Below are positions 53,591 through 62,099 of a stretch of 64,000 nt of DNA, in pieces. The notes under the pieces were generated by a model that worked only from the letters and a program-made list of their open reading frames with translations, did no database searches and was not told the DNA's origin. Source of the stretch: Betaproteobacteria bacterium (lineage in GTDB: Bacteria > Pseudomonadota > Gammaproteobacteria > Burkholderiales > Usitatibacteraceae). How positions within the stretch are numbered: position 1 is the first letter of the stretch; every line of letters begins with the position of its first letter. A program made the position numbers and the translations under genes. The stretch is from assembly GCA_016720855.1 (NCBI GenBank), contig JADKJU010000002.1, positions 1,054,001 through 1,118,000 on the forward strand. The letters run 5' to 3'.

Positions 53591-56410
53591 ATGAACGCGA
53601 TGAACGAGCCGGTTGCGATGGCCGAGACGATCGACTTCAAGCTGAACGGCGAGACGATCTCCGCGATCGAAGGCGAGACGATCATCCAGGCCGCGAAGCG
53701 CCATGGCGTGGACATCCCGCACCTTTGCTACAAGGAAGGCTACCGCCCCGACGGCAACTGCCGCGCCTGCATGGTGGAGATCAAGGGCGAGCGCGTGCTG
53801 GCGCCGTCGTGCTGCCGCAACCCGTCCAAGGGCATGGATGTCTCGAGCGTCTCGGAACGCGCCGTGCACTCGCAGAGGATGGTGCTCGAGCTCCTGGAGA
53901 GCGACGCGCCCGCGGCGGACCTGAAGCCCGGCAACAACGAGTTGCGGTACTGGAGCGGGAAACTGGGCGTGGGCAAGCCTCGCTTCGAAGCCCGCCACCA
54001 ACCTGCCGGCGACCCCTCGCACCCCGCGATGTCGGTGAACCTCGACGCCTGCATCCAGTGCACGAGATGCGTGCGCGCCTGCCGCGAGGAGCAGGTGAAC
54101 GACGTGATCGGCTACGCGTGGCGAGGGTCGGAAGCGAAGATCGTCTTCGACTTCGACGACCCGATGGGCGACTCCACCTGTGTCGCATGCGGCGAGTGCG
54201 TGCAGGCCTGCCCCACGGGCGCGCTGGCGCCGGCGAAGAACGCCTACCTCGTGAAGGCCGACAGGACCGTCGATTCGGTCTGCCCGTTCTGCGGCGTGGG
54301 CTGCCGGCTGACCTACCACGTGAAGGACAACGAGATCGTGCGCGTGGACGGCATCGACGGCCCCGCGAACCACGGCCGCCTGTGCGTGAAGGGCCGCTAC
54401 GGCTTCGATTACGTGCATCACCCACACCGTCTCACGAAGCCGCTCATCCGCAGGCCCGATGCGCCCAAGCACGCCGGGTTCACCGTCGATCCCACGCGCT
54501 GGAGCGAGGTGTTCCGCGAGGCGACATGGGAAGAGGCGCTCGATCTCGCAGCGGGCGGATTGAAGAAGGTGCGCGACCAGCACGGGGGAAAGGCACTGGC
54601 GGGCTTCGGAAGCGCCAAGGGCTCCAACGAGGAAGCCTATCTCTTCCAGAAGCTGGTGCGCACGGGCTTCGGCTCGAACAACGTGGACCACTGCACGCGC
54701 CTGTGCCACGCCTCGTCGGTGGCGGCGTTGCTGGAAGGCATCGGCTCTGGTGCGGTCTCCAACCAGGTCTCCGACGTCGCCAAGGCCGACTTCATCTTCC
54801 TCATCGGCTCCAACCCAACCTCGAACCACCCGGTCGCGGCCACGTGGATCAAGAACGCGGTGCAGCGCGGCGCGAGGCTCGTCCTCGCCGATCCGCGGCG
54901 CACCGACATCGCGCGTCACGCGTGGCGCGTGCTGCAGTTCAAGCCGGACATGGATGTCGCGCTCCTCAACGCGATGATCTTCACGATCCTCGAGGAGAAC
55001 CTCACCGACCCGGAATTCATCCGCACCCGCACCACGGGCTTCGAGGCGCTCAAGGAGAATGCGAAGGGCTTCAGCCCCGAGGCGATGGCGCCGCTGTGCG
55101 GGATCGAGGCAGGGACGATCCGCGAGGTGGCGAGGGCGTACGCGACCTCGAAGGGCTCGATGATCCTCTGGGGCATGGGCATTTCGCAGCACGTGCACGG
55201 CACCGACAACGCGCGCTGCCTCATCGCGCTCGCCCTCATGACGGGCCAGATCGGGCGTCCCGGCACGGGGCTGCATCCGCTGCGCGGCCAGAACAACGTG
55301 CAGGGCGCCTCAGACGCGGGGCTCATCCCGATGATGTTCCCGGACTACCAGCGCGTGGACAACCCGGAAGTCAACGCGCGCTTCGAGAAGTACTGGGGGC
55401 AGAAGCTCGATTCGAAGCCGGGACTCACGGTGGTCGAGATCATCGACGCCGCGTGCGAAGGGAAGATCCGCGGCATGTACGTGATGGGCGAGAACCCGGC
55501 GATGTCGGATCCGAACGCGCACCATGCGCGCGAGGGCCTCGCGAAGCTCGAGCACCTCGTGGTGCAGGACATCTTCCTGACCGAAACCGCCTACCTCGCC
55601 GACGTCGTGTTGCCGGCTTCGGCGTGGCCGGAGAAGACGGGCACCGTCACCAACACCGACCGCATCGTGCAGATGGGGCGCCGCGCGCTCGACATGCCGG
55701 GGGAAGCGCGCCAGGACCTGTGGATCACGCAACAGATCGCCAACCGCCTGGGCCTGCCGTGGAACTACGAGGGTCCGGAGAGCGGCGTGGCGCAGGTGTT
55801 CGAGGAGATGCGCGGCGCCATGAACTCGATCGGCGGCATCTCGTGGGAGCGGCTCGAGGCGAATTCGAGCGTCACCTATCCGTGCCGCACCGAGAGCGAT
55901 CCGGGGCAATCCGTCGTCTTCACCGACAAGTTCCCGACCGGCGATGGAAAGGCGAAGTTCGTCCCGGCGGACATCATCCCGGCCAACGAGCGGCCCGATG
56001 CCGAGTATCCCTTCGTGCTCATCACCGGCCGGCAGCTCGAGCACTGGCACACGGGCTCGATGACGCGCCGCGCGTCGGTGCTCGACGCGATCGAACCACG
56101 GGCGGTGGTGTCGATGCATCCGCTGGACCTCGATGCGCTGGACGCGCTTCCCGGCGACGTGATCACCGTGGCCTCGCGCCGCGGCGAGATTTCACTTTCC
56201 GCGCGCGCCGACGACGGCACGCCGCGCGGCAGTGTCTTCATCCCGTTCGCCTTCTACGAGGCGGCGGCAAACCTGCTCACGAACCCGGCGCTGGATCCGT
56301 TCGGCAAGATCGCGGAGCTCAAGTACTGCGCGGTGAAGGTCTCGAAGGGCGGCAAGCTCGCGGAACTCGCGAGCTATGGCGGGGGGCAGTCCTTCGCGCC
56401 GGTTACCTGA
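53591..56410 (+). CDS. NAD-dependent formate dehydrogenase α (molybdenum) subunit
   Basis: 939 aa. The N-terminus is NuoG-like: a [2Fe-2S] domain (CYKEGYRPDGNCRACM) and a two-cluster ferredoxin domain (CIQCTRCVRAC, CVACGECVQAC). The Mo-bis-PGD domain starts with CPFCGVGC at about residue 231. The catalytic Cys is in DHCTRLCH (about residue 372), followed by GSGAVSNQ. C-terminal molybdopterin-binding sequence includes LITGRQLEHWHTGSM. It oxidises formate to CO2 in the cytoplasm. The start ATG 53591 follows AAGGGGT. No FdhD or FdsD gene is seen nearby, so these must lie elsewhere. Confidence 0.95.
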   Translation: MNAMNEPVAMAETIDFKLNGETISAIEGETIIQAAKRHGVDIPHLCYKEGYRPDGNCRACMVEIKGERVLAPSCCRNPSKGMDVSSVSERAVHSQRMVLELLESDAPAADLKPGNNELRYWSGKLGVGKPRFEARHQPAGDPSHPAMSVNLDACIQCTRCVRACREEQVNDVIGYAWRGSEAKIVFDFDDPMGDSTCVACGECVQACPTGALAPAKNAYLVKADRTVDSVCPFCGVGCRLTYHVKDNEIVRVDGIDGPANHGRLCVKGRYGFDYVHHPHRLTKPLIRRPDAPKHAGFTVDPTRWSEVFREATWEEALDLAAGGLKKVRDQHGGKALAGFGSAKGSNEEAYLFQKLVRTGFGSNNVDHCTRLCHASSVAALLEGIGSGAVSNQVSDVAKADFIFLIGSNPTSNHPVAATWIKNAVQRGARLVLADPRRTDIARHAWRVLQFKPDMDVALLNAMIFTILEENLTDPEFIRTRTTGFEALKENAKGFSPEAMAPLCGIEAGTIREVARAYATSKGSMILWGMGISQHVHGTDNARCLIALALMTGQIGRPGTGLHPLRGQNNVQGASDAGLIPMMFPDYQRVDNPEVNARFEKYWGQKLDSKPGLTVVEIIDAACEGKIRGMYVMGENPAMSDPNAHHAREGLAKLEHLVVQDIFLTETAYLADVVLPASAWPEKTGTVTNTDRIVQMGRRALDMPGEARQDLWITQQIANRLGLPWNYEGPESGVAQVFEEMRGAMNSIGGISWERLEANSSVTYPCRTESDPGQSVVFTDKFPTGDGKAKFVPADIIPANERPDAEYPFVLITGRQLEHWHTGSMTRRASVLDAIEPRAVVSMHPLDLDALDALPGDVITVASRRGEISLSARADDGTPRGSVFIPFAFYEAAANLLTNPALDPFGKIAELKYCAVKVSKGGKLAELASYGGGQSFAPVT

Positions 56411-56468
56411 ACCGGACGCGGCCCGCGTTCTGATATTGTTTTCGGTTCATCAAGAAAAGAGGCATTCC

Positions 56469-57446
56469 ATGCGCATTCTTCGCAGCCTGACCGCGTTCGT
56501 CGCGGGTTCCCTCGTCGCCGTTTTCCCGCCTTTCGCGCTTGCCCAGGCCTGGCCCGCGAAGACGGTCAAGATCATCGCCGTCTTTCCGCCGGGCGGCTCG
56601 GTGGACCAGGTGTCGCGCATCTTCGCCGCCCAACTCACCACGCAGCTCGGACAGCAGTTCATCGTCGAGAACAAGGGGGGCGCATCCGGCTCCATCGGAG
56701 CGGCGGCCGTCGCGCAATCGCCGCCGGACGGCTACACCTTTGGCGTGGTGTTCGACACGCATGGCGTGAACCCATCGCTCATCCCCAACATGTCTTTCAG
56801 CACCACGAAGGACCTCGCCTCGGTGATGCTCGTGGGCACCTCTCCCATGGCGATCGTGGCCCATGTGGGACAGCCCTACAAGGATTTCCGGGATGTCCTT
56901 GCCGCGGCCAAGGCGAAGCCGGGAAGCGTCGCCTATGGCTCCATAGGCTCGGGCAGCCTCGGTCACCTCGCGATGACGCAGGTCGGAAACCAGCTCGGCC
57001 TGGAATTCAATCACATCCCCTATCGCGGGGGCGGCCCTCTCATGACGGATGCCGTCGGCGGGCAGGTGCCCCTGGCGATCGGCACGGTGTTCCTCGTGAA
57101 TCCGCACGTGAAGGGAGGCAAGCTCAAGGCGCTGGGCGTGACGTCGGCGAAAGCCTCCGCGCAGATGCCCGGCGTCGCACCGATCGCCGATCAGGGCGTG
57201 CCCGGGTTCTCGGCTCTGGCCTGGTGGGGCGTGATCGCGCCCGCCGGCACGCCGCCTGCGATCGTGAAGCGCATGCACGACGAGCTCGCCAAGGCACTCA
57301 AGGTTCCCGCCGTGGCCGACAAGCTGACGGCGCAAGGCATGGACATCATCGGCGGCGAACCGGCGGAGCTCGACCGCTTCCTGAAGTCCGAGATCGACCG
57401 CTGGGCCAAGGTGATCAAGGACAACAAGATCAAGGCGGGCGACTGA
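56469..57446 (+). CDS. Bug/TctC-type periplasmic solute-binding protein
   Basis: 325 aa. The signal peptide ends ALA|QAWP. The family pattern is clear: WPAKTVKIIAVFPPGGSVDQV, ENKGGASGSIGAAAVAQSPPDGYT, IPYRGGGPLMTDAVGGQV. These proteins bind carboxylates or aromatic acids for tripartite tricarboxylate transporters. No TctA/TctB lies nearby, which is common for this expanded betaproteobacterial family. The stop overlaps the following dehydrogenase start (TGATG), pointing to a tartrate, malate or similar hydroxyacid as ligand. Confidence 0.9.
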   Translation: MRILRSLTAFVAGSLVAVFPPFALAQAWPAKTVKIIAVFPPGGSVDQVSRIFAAQLTTQLGQQFIVENKGGASGSIGAAAVAQSPPDGYTFGVVFDTHGVNPSLIPNMSFSTTKDLASVMLVGTSPMAIVAHVGQPYKDFRDVLAAAKAKPGSVAYGSIGSGSLGHLAMTQVGNQLGLEFNHIPYRGGGPLMTDAVGGQVPLAIGTVFLVNPHVKGGKLKALGVTSAKASAQMPGVAPIADQGVPGFSALAWWGVIAPAGTPPAIVKRMHDELAKALKVPAVADKLTAQGMDIIGGEPAELDRFLKSEIDRWAKVIKDNKIKAGD

Positions 57447-58510
57447 TGCGCCAATACCGGATCGCGGTCGTCCCCGGGGACGGCATCGGCAAGGAAGTGG
57501 TGCCCGAGGGCCTGCGGCTTCTCGCGGCGGTGGAGAAGAAGGCGGGCGGTTTTCATTGCGAGGCGACGCACTTCCCGTGGGGTTCGGACTACTACCGCGC
57601 TCACGGCGAGATGATGCCGCCGGACGGCAACGAGACGCTCAAGCCCTATTCCGCCATCCTCTTCGGCGCAGTGGGCGACCCGGAGCTCCCGGACCACCTC
57701 ACGCTGTGGGGCCTCAGGCTCAAGATCTGCCAGGGATTCGACCAGTACGCCAACGTGCGGCCCACGCGAATCTTCCCGGGCATTGCGAGCCCGCTGGCCA
57801 ACCGCGGGCCCGGCGACATCGACTGGGTGATCGTGCGCGAGAACACCGAAGGCGAGTACTCCGGCGCCGGCGGGCGCGTGCATCCGGGCCTGCCGATCGA
57901 GGTGGCGATGGAAACCTCGGTCTTCACGCGCGTGGGCGTGGAGCGCGTGATGCGCTTCGCGTTCAGGCTGGCGCAATCGCGGCCCCGCAAGCACCTCACC
58001 GTCATCACCAAGTCCAACGCCCAGCGCCACGGCATGGTGCTGTGGGACGAGATCGCGCGCGAGGTGGCGAAGGAATTTCCCGACGTCGCCGTGCGCAAGC
58101 TCCTCGTGGATGCGGCGACCACGGTGATGGTCCAGGACCCGCGCTCGCTCGACACGATCGTGGCGACCAACCTGCACGCCGACATCCTCTCCGACCTCGC
58201 CGGCGCCCTCGCGGGTAGCCTTGGCATCGCGCCGACGGCCAACCTCAACCCCGAGCGCGTCTTCCCGTCGATGTTCGAGCCCATCCACGGCTCGGCCTTC
58301 GACATCACCGGCAAGGGCGTGGCCAATCCCATCGCCACCTTCTGGACGGTGGCGATGATGCTCGAGCACCTGGGGGAAAAGCCAGCGGCCGACGCGATCA
58401 TGGCGGCGATCGAGCGCGTGTGCCGCGACGGCAAGGCGCTTCCCCGCGACATCGGCGGCACGGCCCGCACGACGGAAGTCACCGACGCAGTGATCGCCGC
58501 GCTGGGTTAA
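57446..58510 (+). CDS. Tartrate/D-malate dehydrogenase (IDH/IMDH family)
   Basis: 354 aa. The start is fixed by overlap with the previous stop. It has the β-decarboxylating dehydrogenase layout: IAVVPGDGIGKEVVPE, the substrate Arg region DQYANVRPTR, VRENTEGEYSG, and the metal/NAD site NLHADILSDLAGALAGSLG. The VRENTEGEYSGAGGR variant matches tartrate dehydrogenase/D-malate dehydrogenase rather than LeuB. It oxidises and decarboxylates a hydroxy-dicarboxylate using NAD+. Coupling to a Bug binding protein supports a catabolic role. Confidence 0.88.
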   Translation: MRQYRIAVVPGDGIGKEVVPEGLRLLAAVEKKAGGFHCEATHFPWGSDYYRAHGEMMPPDGNETLKPYSAILFGAVGDPELPDHLTLWGLRLKICQGFDQYANVRPTRIFPGIASPLANRGPGDIDWVIVRENTEGEYSGAGGRVHPGLPIEVAMETSVFTRVGVERVMRFAFRLAQSRPRKHLTVITKSNAQRHGMVLWDEIAREVAKEFPDVAVRKLLVDAATTVMVQDPRSLDTIVATNLHADILSDLAGALAGSLGIAPTANLNPERVFPSMFEPIHGSAFDITGKGVANPIATFWTVAMMLEHLGEKPAADAIMAAIERVCRDGKALPRDIGGTARTTEVTDAVIAALG

Positions 58511-58516
58511 GAAAAT

Positions 58517-58559
58517 GGGGACAGACCCCTTTTCCGAAAAGGGAGTCTGTCCCCTTTTT
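58517..58559. terminator. Strong bidirectional intrinsic terminator
   Basis: A ten-base stem GGGGACAGAC / GTCTGTCCCC continues as CCCTTTT / AAAAGGG with one bulged A and a CCG loop, followed by TTTTT on the plus strand. The minus strand has ATTTTC after the stem. It sits between convergent genes, so it can terminate both. The same stem sequence resembles dispersed repeats, so it may be an inserted element. Confidence 0.85.
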
Positions 58560-59362
58560 CAGCCGAGGCCGAGCAGGCGCGCGACGGCTTCCCTGGCGGT
58601 CATGCCCTCGGTGACGCCCAGCCGCGCGGCGGTCTCGTTCACGCGCGAGAGCACGCCGTCCTCGTAGGTCGAGCGCCCGTCGCCGATACGCGCGCTCCCG
58701 CTCCAGACCGTGGCGGCCGCAATGCCCCGCGGGTCCAGCGTTGGCAGCCGCGCGAAGCCCGCGCCATCCTTGCCGCCGCCCGCGTCGTTGAAGAAGGCCG
58801 CGAACACATCAATCGCGAGGATGGCATCGGGCTCGCCGCCCGGAAGCCCGCCGTGCGAGCCGCTGACCACGATGGCGCGGGCGTCCCGGGGTTCCAGGAG
58901 GGCGACGGAATCGAGCGCCCAGGCCGGGCGGTGGCCCACGTTGGGGATGGAAACGCGTGTCTCGCCGATGTCGGGGATCGTAAGCACCTGCGGGGCATGC
59001 GCGTGGGCGAGGTGGGCCACCGCTTCGCGCACCGGCTGGCCGGGACGGCAACCCAGCGCCGCCGCCGCGTCGTTCACGGTGGATAACACGCCGTTGGCCA
59101 TCGTGTCGGCGCCATCCGCGATGCGCGCGCTCTGGAAATCGACGGCGCAGGCAGCGATGCCCAGGCCGCCCAGCCAGTAGACGCCGCCCACGCCCGAGGC
59201 GCTGCGGCCGATGCCGGCGTCGTTGAAGACCACGGCGCGAACGCCGGCCCGCGCGGCAAGCCACGCCGGGTAGAGGCCGCCATGGGAGCCGCATACCGCC
59301 ACCTGGGCGCGCGCCTGGGCGTCGAGCTGGATGGCCGAATCGCGTATGAGAGGAGGATGCAT
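58559..59362 (-). CDS. Internally duplicated protein of unknown function
   Basis: 267 aa, two repeats of about 110-120 aa. Repeat 1: VCGSHGGLYPAWLAARAGV, AVVFNDAGIG, GLGIAACAVDFQSARIADG, VLSTVNDAAAALG, REAVAHL. Repeat 2: VSGSHGGLPGGEPDAI, AAFFNDAGGG, RGIAAATVWSGSARIGDG, VLSRVNETAARLG, REAVARLL. Conserved SHGG and FNDAG motifs at matching positions suggest two similar active or binding sites. There is no signal peptide or membrane segment. I do not recognise the family. Confidence 0.75.
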   Translation of the reverse strand: MHPPLIRDSAIQLDAQARAQVAVCGSHGGLYPAWLAARAGVRAVVFNDAGIGRSASGVGGVYWLGGLGIAACAVDFQSARIADGADTMANGVLSTVNDAAAALGCRPGQPVREAVAHLAHAHAPQVLTIPDIGETRVSIPNVGHRPAWALDSVALLEPRDARAIVVSGSHGGLPGGEPDAILAIDVFAAFFNDAGGGKDGAGFARLPTLDPRGIAAATVWSGSARIGDGRSTYEDGVLSRVNETAARLGVTEGMTAREAVARLLGLG

Positions 59363-59445
59363 GCCCCGATTCTAGCGCGCTTGACGACGCGCCCGGTTTG
59401 TATCAGTATGATATCACTTCAATAGCCCCCGCCGGGAGGTGCCCG

Positions 59446-60327
59446 ATGAACGAGTATCGCAAGCCAGGCAACTTCGAGAAGCCCGCCACCACCTTCAACG
59501 GCATCTTCATGCTCATGGTGCTGTTCGGATTCGTGGCGCTGCTGGTCACGGCCATCGCGGGCGTGCGATCGCCGGCCCTGGCCGTGCCCCTGGGGCTCGC
59601 CATCGCCTTCATTGCCGGCGGCTTCTTCATGCTCCAGCCCAACGAGGCGGTCGTGCTCACCCTCTTCGGGGACTATTCCGGCACCGAACGCAACGCCGGT
59701 CTTCGCTGGACATGGCCCTGGCTCATCCGCAAGAAGTTGAGCGTGCGCGCGCGCAATCACAACGTGGACACGCTCAAGGTGAACGACAAGCGCGGCAACC
59801 CGGTCGAGATCGGGGCGGTCGTGGTGTGGCGGGTGGAAGACACCGCGCAGGCGCTCTTCGACGTGGACGACTTCGAGCATTTCGTGAAGGTGCAGAGCGA
59901 ATCGGCGCTGCGGCACGTGGCCACGCGCTACAACTACGACGAGGGCGAGGAGCACGGCGCGCACGAGGTGACGCTGCGCGCCGGGGCCGACACGGTGGCG
60001 GGCGACTTGCGCGACGAGTTGCAGGCGCGCGTGCAGCTCACGGGCGTGAAGATCGAGGAGGCGAAGCTCACGCACCTCGCCTACGCGGCGGAGATCGCGG
60101 GCGCGATGCTGCGCCGCCAGCAGGCCGAGGCGGTGATCGCCGCGCGCTCCAAGATCGTCATCGGCGCGGTTTCGATGGTCGAGATGGCGCTGAAGAGCCT
60201 TTCGGAAAAGAACGTGGTCGAGCTGGACGACGAGCGGCGCGCCGCGATGGTCTCCAACCTCATGGTCGTGCTCTGCTCGGAGCGCGACACCCAGCCCATC
60301 GTGAACACGGGCACTCTCTACCAGTAG
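59446..60327 (+). CDS. SPFH/Band 7 membrane protein
   Basis: 293 aa. There are two N-terminal hydrophobic segments (residues about 20-65), then the SPFH domain beginning GGFFMLQPNEAVVLTLFGDYSGTER and continuing VNDKRGNPVEIGAVVVWRV, with a coiled-coil helix near AAEIAGAMLRRQQAEAVIAAR. SPFH proteins oligomerise at membranes and organise proteases or lipids. GGGAGGT precedes the ATG. It is followed at 7 bp by a small membrane protein and then a ribbon-helix-helix protein, apparently one operon. Confidence 0.9.
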   Translation: MNEYRKPGNFEKPATTFNGIFMLMVLFGFVALLVTAIAGVRSPALAVPLGLAIAFIAGGFFMLQPNEAVVLTLFGDYSGTERNAGLRWTWPWLIRKKLSVRARNHNVDTLKVNDKRGNPVEIGAVVVWRVEDTAQALFDVDDFEHFVKVQSESALRHVATRYNYDEGEEHGAHEVTLRAGADTVAGDLRDELQARVQLTGVKIEEAKLTHLAYAAEIAGAMLRRQQAEAVIAARSKIVIGAVSMVEMALKSLSEKNVVELDDERRAAMVSNLMVVLCSERDTQPIVNTGTLYQ

Positions 60328-60334
60328 GCGCGCG

Positions 60335-60694
60335 ATGAATCCCGTCCATGCCGGCGTCGTGGGACTCTCGCTCGCCTCGATCCTGCTTCTTGCGCTCGCC
60401 TGGCTCATCGGCGTGCAAGGCATGCTTCGCCTCATCTCGAACTACCGCGCGCATCCGGAGCGCTATCCGGATGGTGCGGGCCTGGGGCGCTGGATGGGTT
60501 GGACGCTCACCGCGGGCGGCGCCTCGTTCGGGCTCCTCGCGCTGGCGGTGGGCAGCGAGGCGATTTCCCCCCTTGCCTTGGGACCGTGGGCGGGTGCGAC
60601 GGGACTGGCCCTGGGGGGGTTGGCCTTCGCGGGGCTTTCGCGGTACCGCCGCCGGGCGCCGCCGGGCGACGGGTCAGGAAAGGCGCGTCCCTAG
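60335..60694 (+). CDS. Small membrane protein
   Basis: 119 aa with about three transmembrane segments (ILLLALAWLIGV; GWTLTAGGASFGLLALAV; ATGLALGGLAFAGL) and a basic C-terminal tail. A short soluble loop has NYRAHPERYPDGAGLGRWMGW. No catalytic motif. The seven-base gap after the SPFH gene suggests a partner or accessory of that protein. Confidence 0.75.
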   Translation: MNPVHAGVVGLSLASILLLALAWLIGVQGMLRLISNYRAHPERYPDGAGLGRWMGWTLTAGGASFGLLALAVGSEAISPLALGPWAGATGLALGGLAFAGLSRYRRRAPPGDGSGKARP

Positions 60695-60700
60695 CCGGCG

Positions 60701-60883
60701 ATGGCGAGCCCCGACAAGAAGGCGTTCCTGCTGCGCATCGACCCGGAACTCTGGGCCGGAATCGAGCGCCTCGCCCAGTCGGAGCTGCGCAGCGTGAACG
60801 CGCAGATCGAATACCTCCTGCGCGATTCGCTGGAGCGACGCGGCATCCGCCCGGCGGGCGCGAAAAGGGCGCGCAAGGCCTGA
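60701..60883 (+). CDS. Arc-like ribbon-helix-helix protein
   Basis: 60 aa. KKAFLLRIDPELWAGIERLAQSELRSVNAQIEYLLRDSL has the β-strand then two helices of Arc/MetJ-type DNA binders; 'LRSVNAQIEYLL' is the typical second helix. It has a basic tail. No toxin gene follows, so it is probably an autoregulator of the SPFH operon and not an antitoxin. Confidence 0.8.
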   Translation: MASPDKKAFLLRIDPELWAGIERLAQSELRSVNAQIEYLLRDSLERRGIRPAGAKRARKA

Positions 60884-60890
60884 GGCAGCC

Positions 60891-62099
60891 CTACTGCTCC
60901 TCCGGCGGCTTCACGCGCCGGAATTCGCGCCACAGGGCGAGGTCGTAGCCGACCTTCGCGATCCCAGCGACCACCAGAGGCACGCCCAGCCCGGCGGTCT
61001 GCATGAGGACGCCCGCCAGCATCGGCCCGAGCGCCCAGCCGCAGGAGCACACGAGGTTGGTGATCCCCGCCGCCGCAAGCCTCTCCGCGGGCTTCACCAC
61101 CGCCATCACGTACGACTGGCGGGTGGGGACGTCCATCTCGTTGAGCGACTCGCGCAGCAGGAAGAAGAAGGCGGCCCACCCGAAGTCGTCGGCCACGACG
61201 ATGGTGAAGAGGAGCAGGCTCGAGGGCATATGCGTGAAGACCATCGTGTTGATGAGCCCGATGCGCTTCGCGAGCCACGCCGCCGCGATGTGCGAGGCGG
61301 CCGACAGCAGGCGCCCGGCGCTGAAAAGGATCGCGACCGTGGCGGCGGAGGCGCCGAACCGCTCGGAAAACCAGTAGGCGAAGATCGCGGAGCCGATGAA
61401 CCCTCCGCCGAGGGCATCGACGAAGAAAAGCGCGGAGATCTTGGCGACGATCGGCCGGCTTTCCGGCGAAAGGTCCCTCAGCCTCGAGGTTGCCGCATGG
61501 CCCACGCGCGGCGGAAGGCGCGAATACAGGATCGCCGAAGCGACATAGAGCGCGCAGAAGAGGCCGAGCGTGAGCTTCATGCCGGCGAGCGTCCCGATTC
61601 CCGACGCGTGCTCGAGCAAAGTGGGCAGGCCGGCCAGGAGCCCGCCGACGGCATAGCCGGCGTCGAGCAGCACGTTGTACCAGGCGAAGACGCGCGTGCG
61701 GTCGCCGTCGGTCGTGGTCGCGGGAAACATCGCCTGCTCGAGGATGGGAATGGCGCCCCGGTCGCGGCCGTTCACGTTGAACATGCCCACGAACGCGGCG
61801 GCGACAATCACGGGAAAGGCGTCGGTCGCGAGGAGCAGGGCGCAGCCCAGAACCGGAAGGCCGGAGAGCGCCACGAGCAGGCTTCGCTCCGAGTAGCGGC
61901 TGCCGGCGAGCATCGTGAGTAGCGTGGCTGTCGCGGCCCCCCACAGCGCCGCTGACAGCACGATGCCGATCTGCGTCGCCGAAAATCCGAGCTTCGCGCA
62001 GTAAAGCCCGATGAGCACCGCCATCATCCCGATGGCAAGGGCGCGCAGGAACGCGCCGGCGTAGAGGAGGCGGCGAAGGCGCGCCGGGCTGCTTGTCAC
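60891..62099 (-). CDS. MFS transporter
   Basis: About 402 aa, twelve hydrophobic segments. The first loop has RYSERSLLVALSG in place of the classical motif A. Another family feature is GRDRGAIPILEQAM after TM4. The second half starts near ISALFFVDALGGGF. The substrate is unknown; a drug or metabolite exporter is likely. GTG 62099 overlaps the stop of the upstream epimerase gene (GTGA), so the two are coupled. Confidence 0.8.
   Translation of the reverse strand: MTSSPARLRRLLYAGAFLRALAIGMMAVLIGLYCAKLGFSATQIGIVLSAALWGAATATLLTMLAGSRYSERSLLVALSGLPVLGCALLLATDAFPVIVAAAFVGMFNVNGRDRGAIPILEQAMFPATTTDGDRTRVFAWYNVLLDAGYAVGGLLAGLPTLLEHASGIGTLAGMKLTLGLFCALYVASAILYSRLPPRVGHAATSRLRDLSPESRPIVAKISALFFVDALGGGFIGSAIFAYWFSERFGASAATVAILFSAGRLLSAASHIAAAWLAKRIGLINTMVFTHMPSSLLLFTIVVADDFGWAAFFFLLRESLNEMDVPTRQSYVMAVVKPAERLAAAGITNLVCSCGWALGPMLAGVLMQTAGLGVPLVVAGIAKVGYDLALWREFRRVKPPEEQ

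Noticed and set aside
53486..55276. 596-codon minus-strand frame antisense to the formate dehydrogenase α gene
   Set aside because: Antisense shadow; the sense protein has all Fe-S and Mo motifs.
56408..56449. TGAACCG…CGGTTCA inverted pair upstream of the Bug protein gene as an operator
   Set aside because: A seven-base match over 28 bases, beginning in the stop codon of the previous gene; easily chance.
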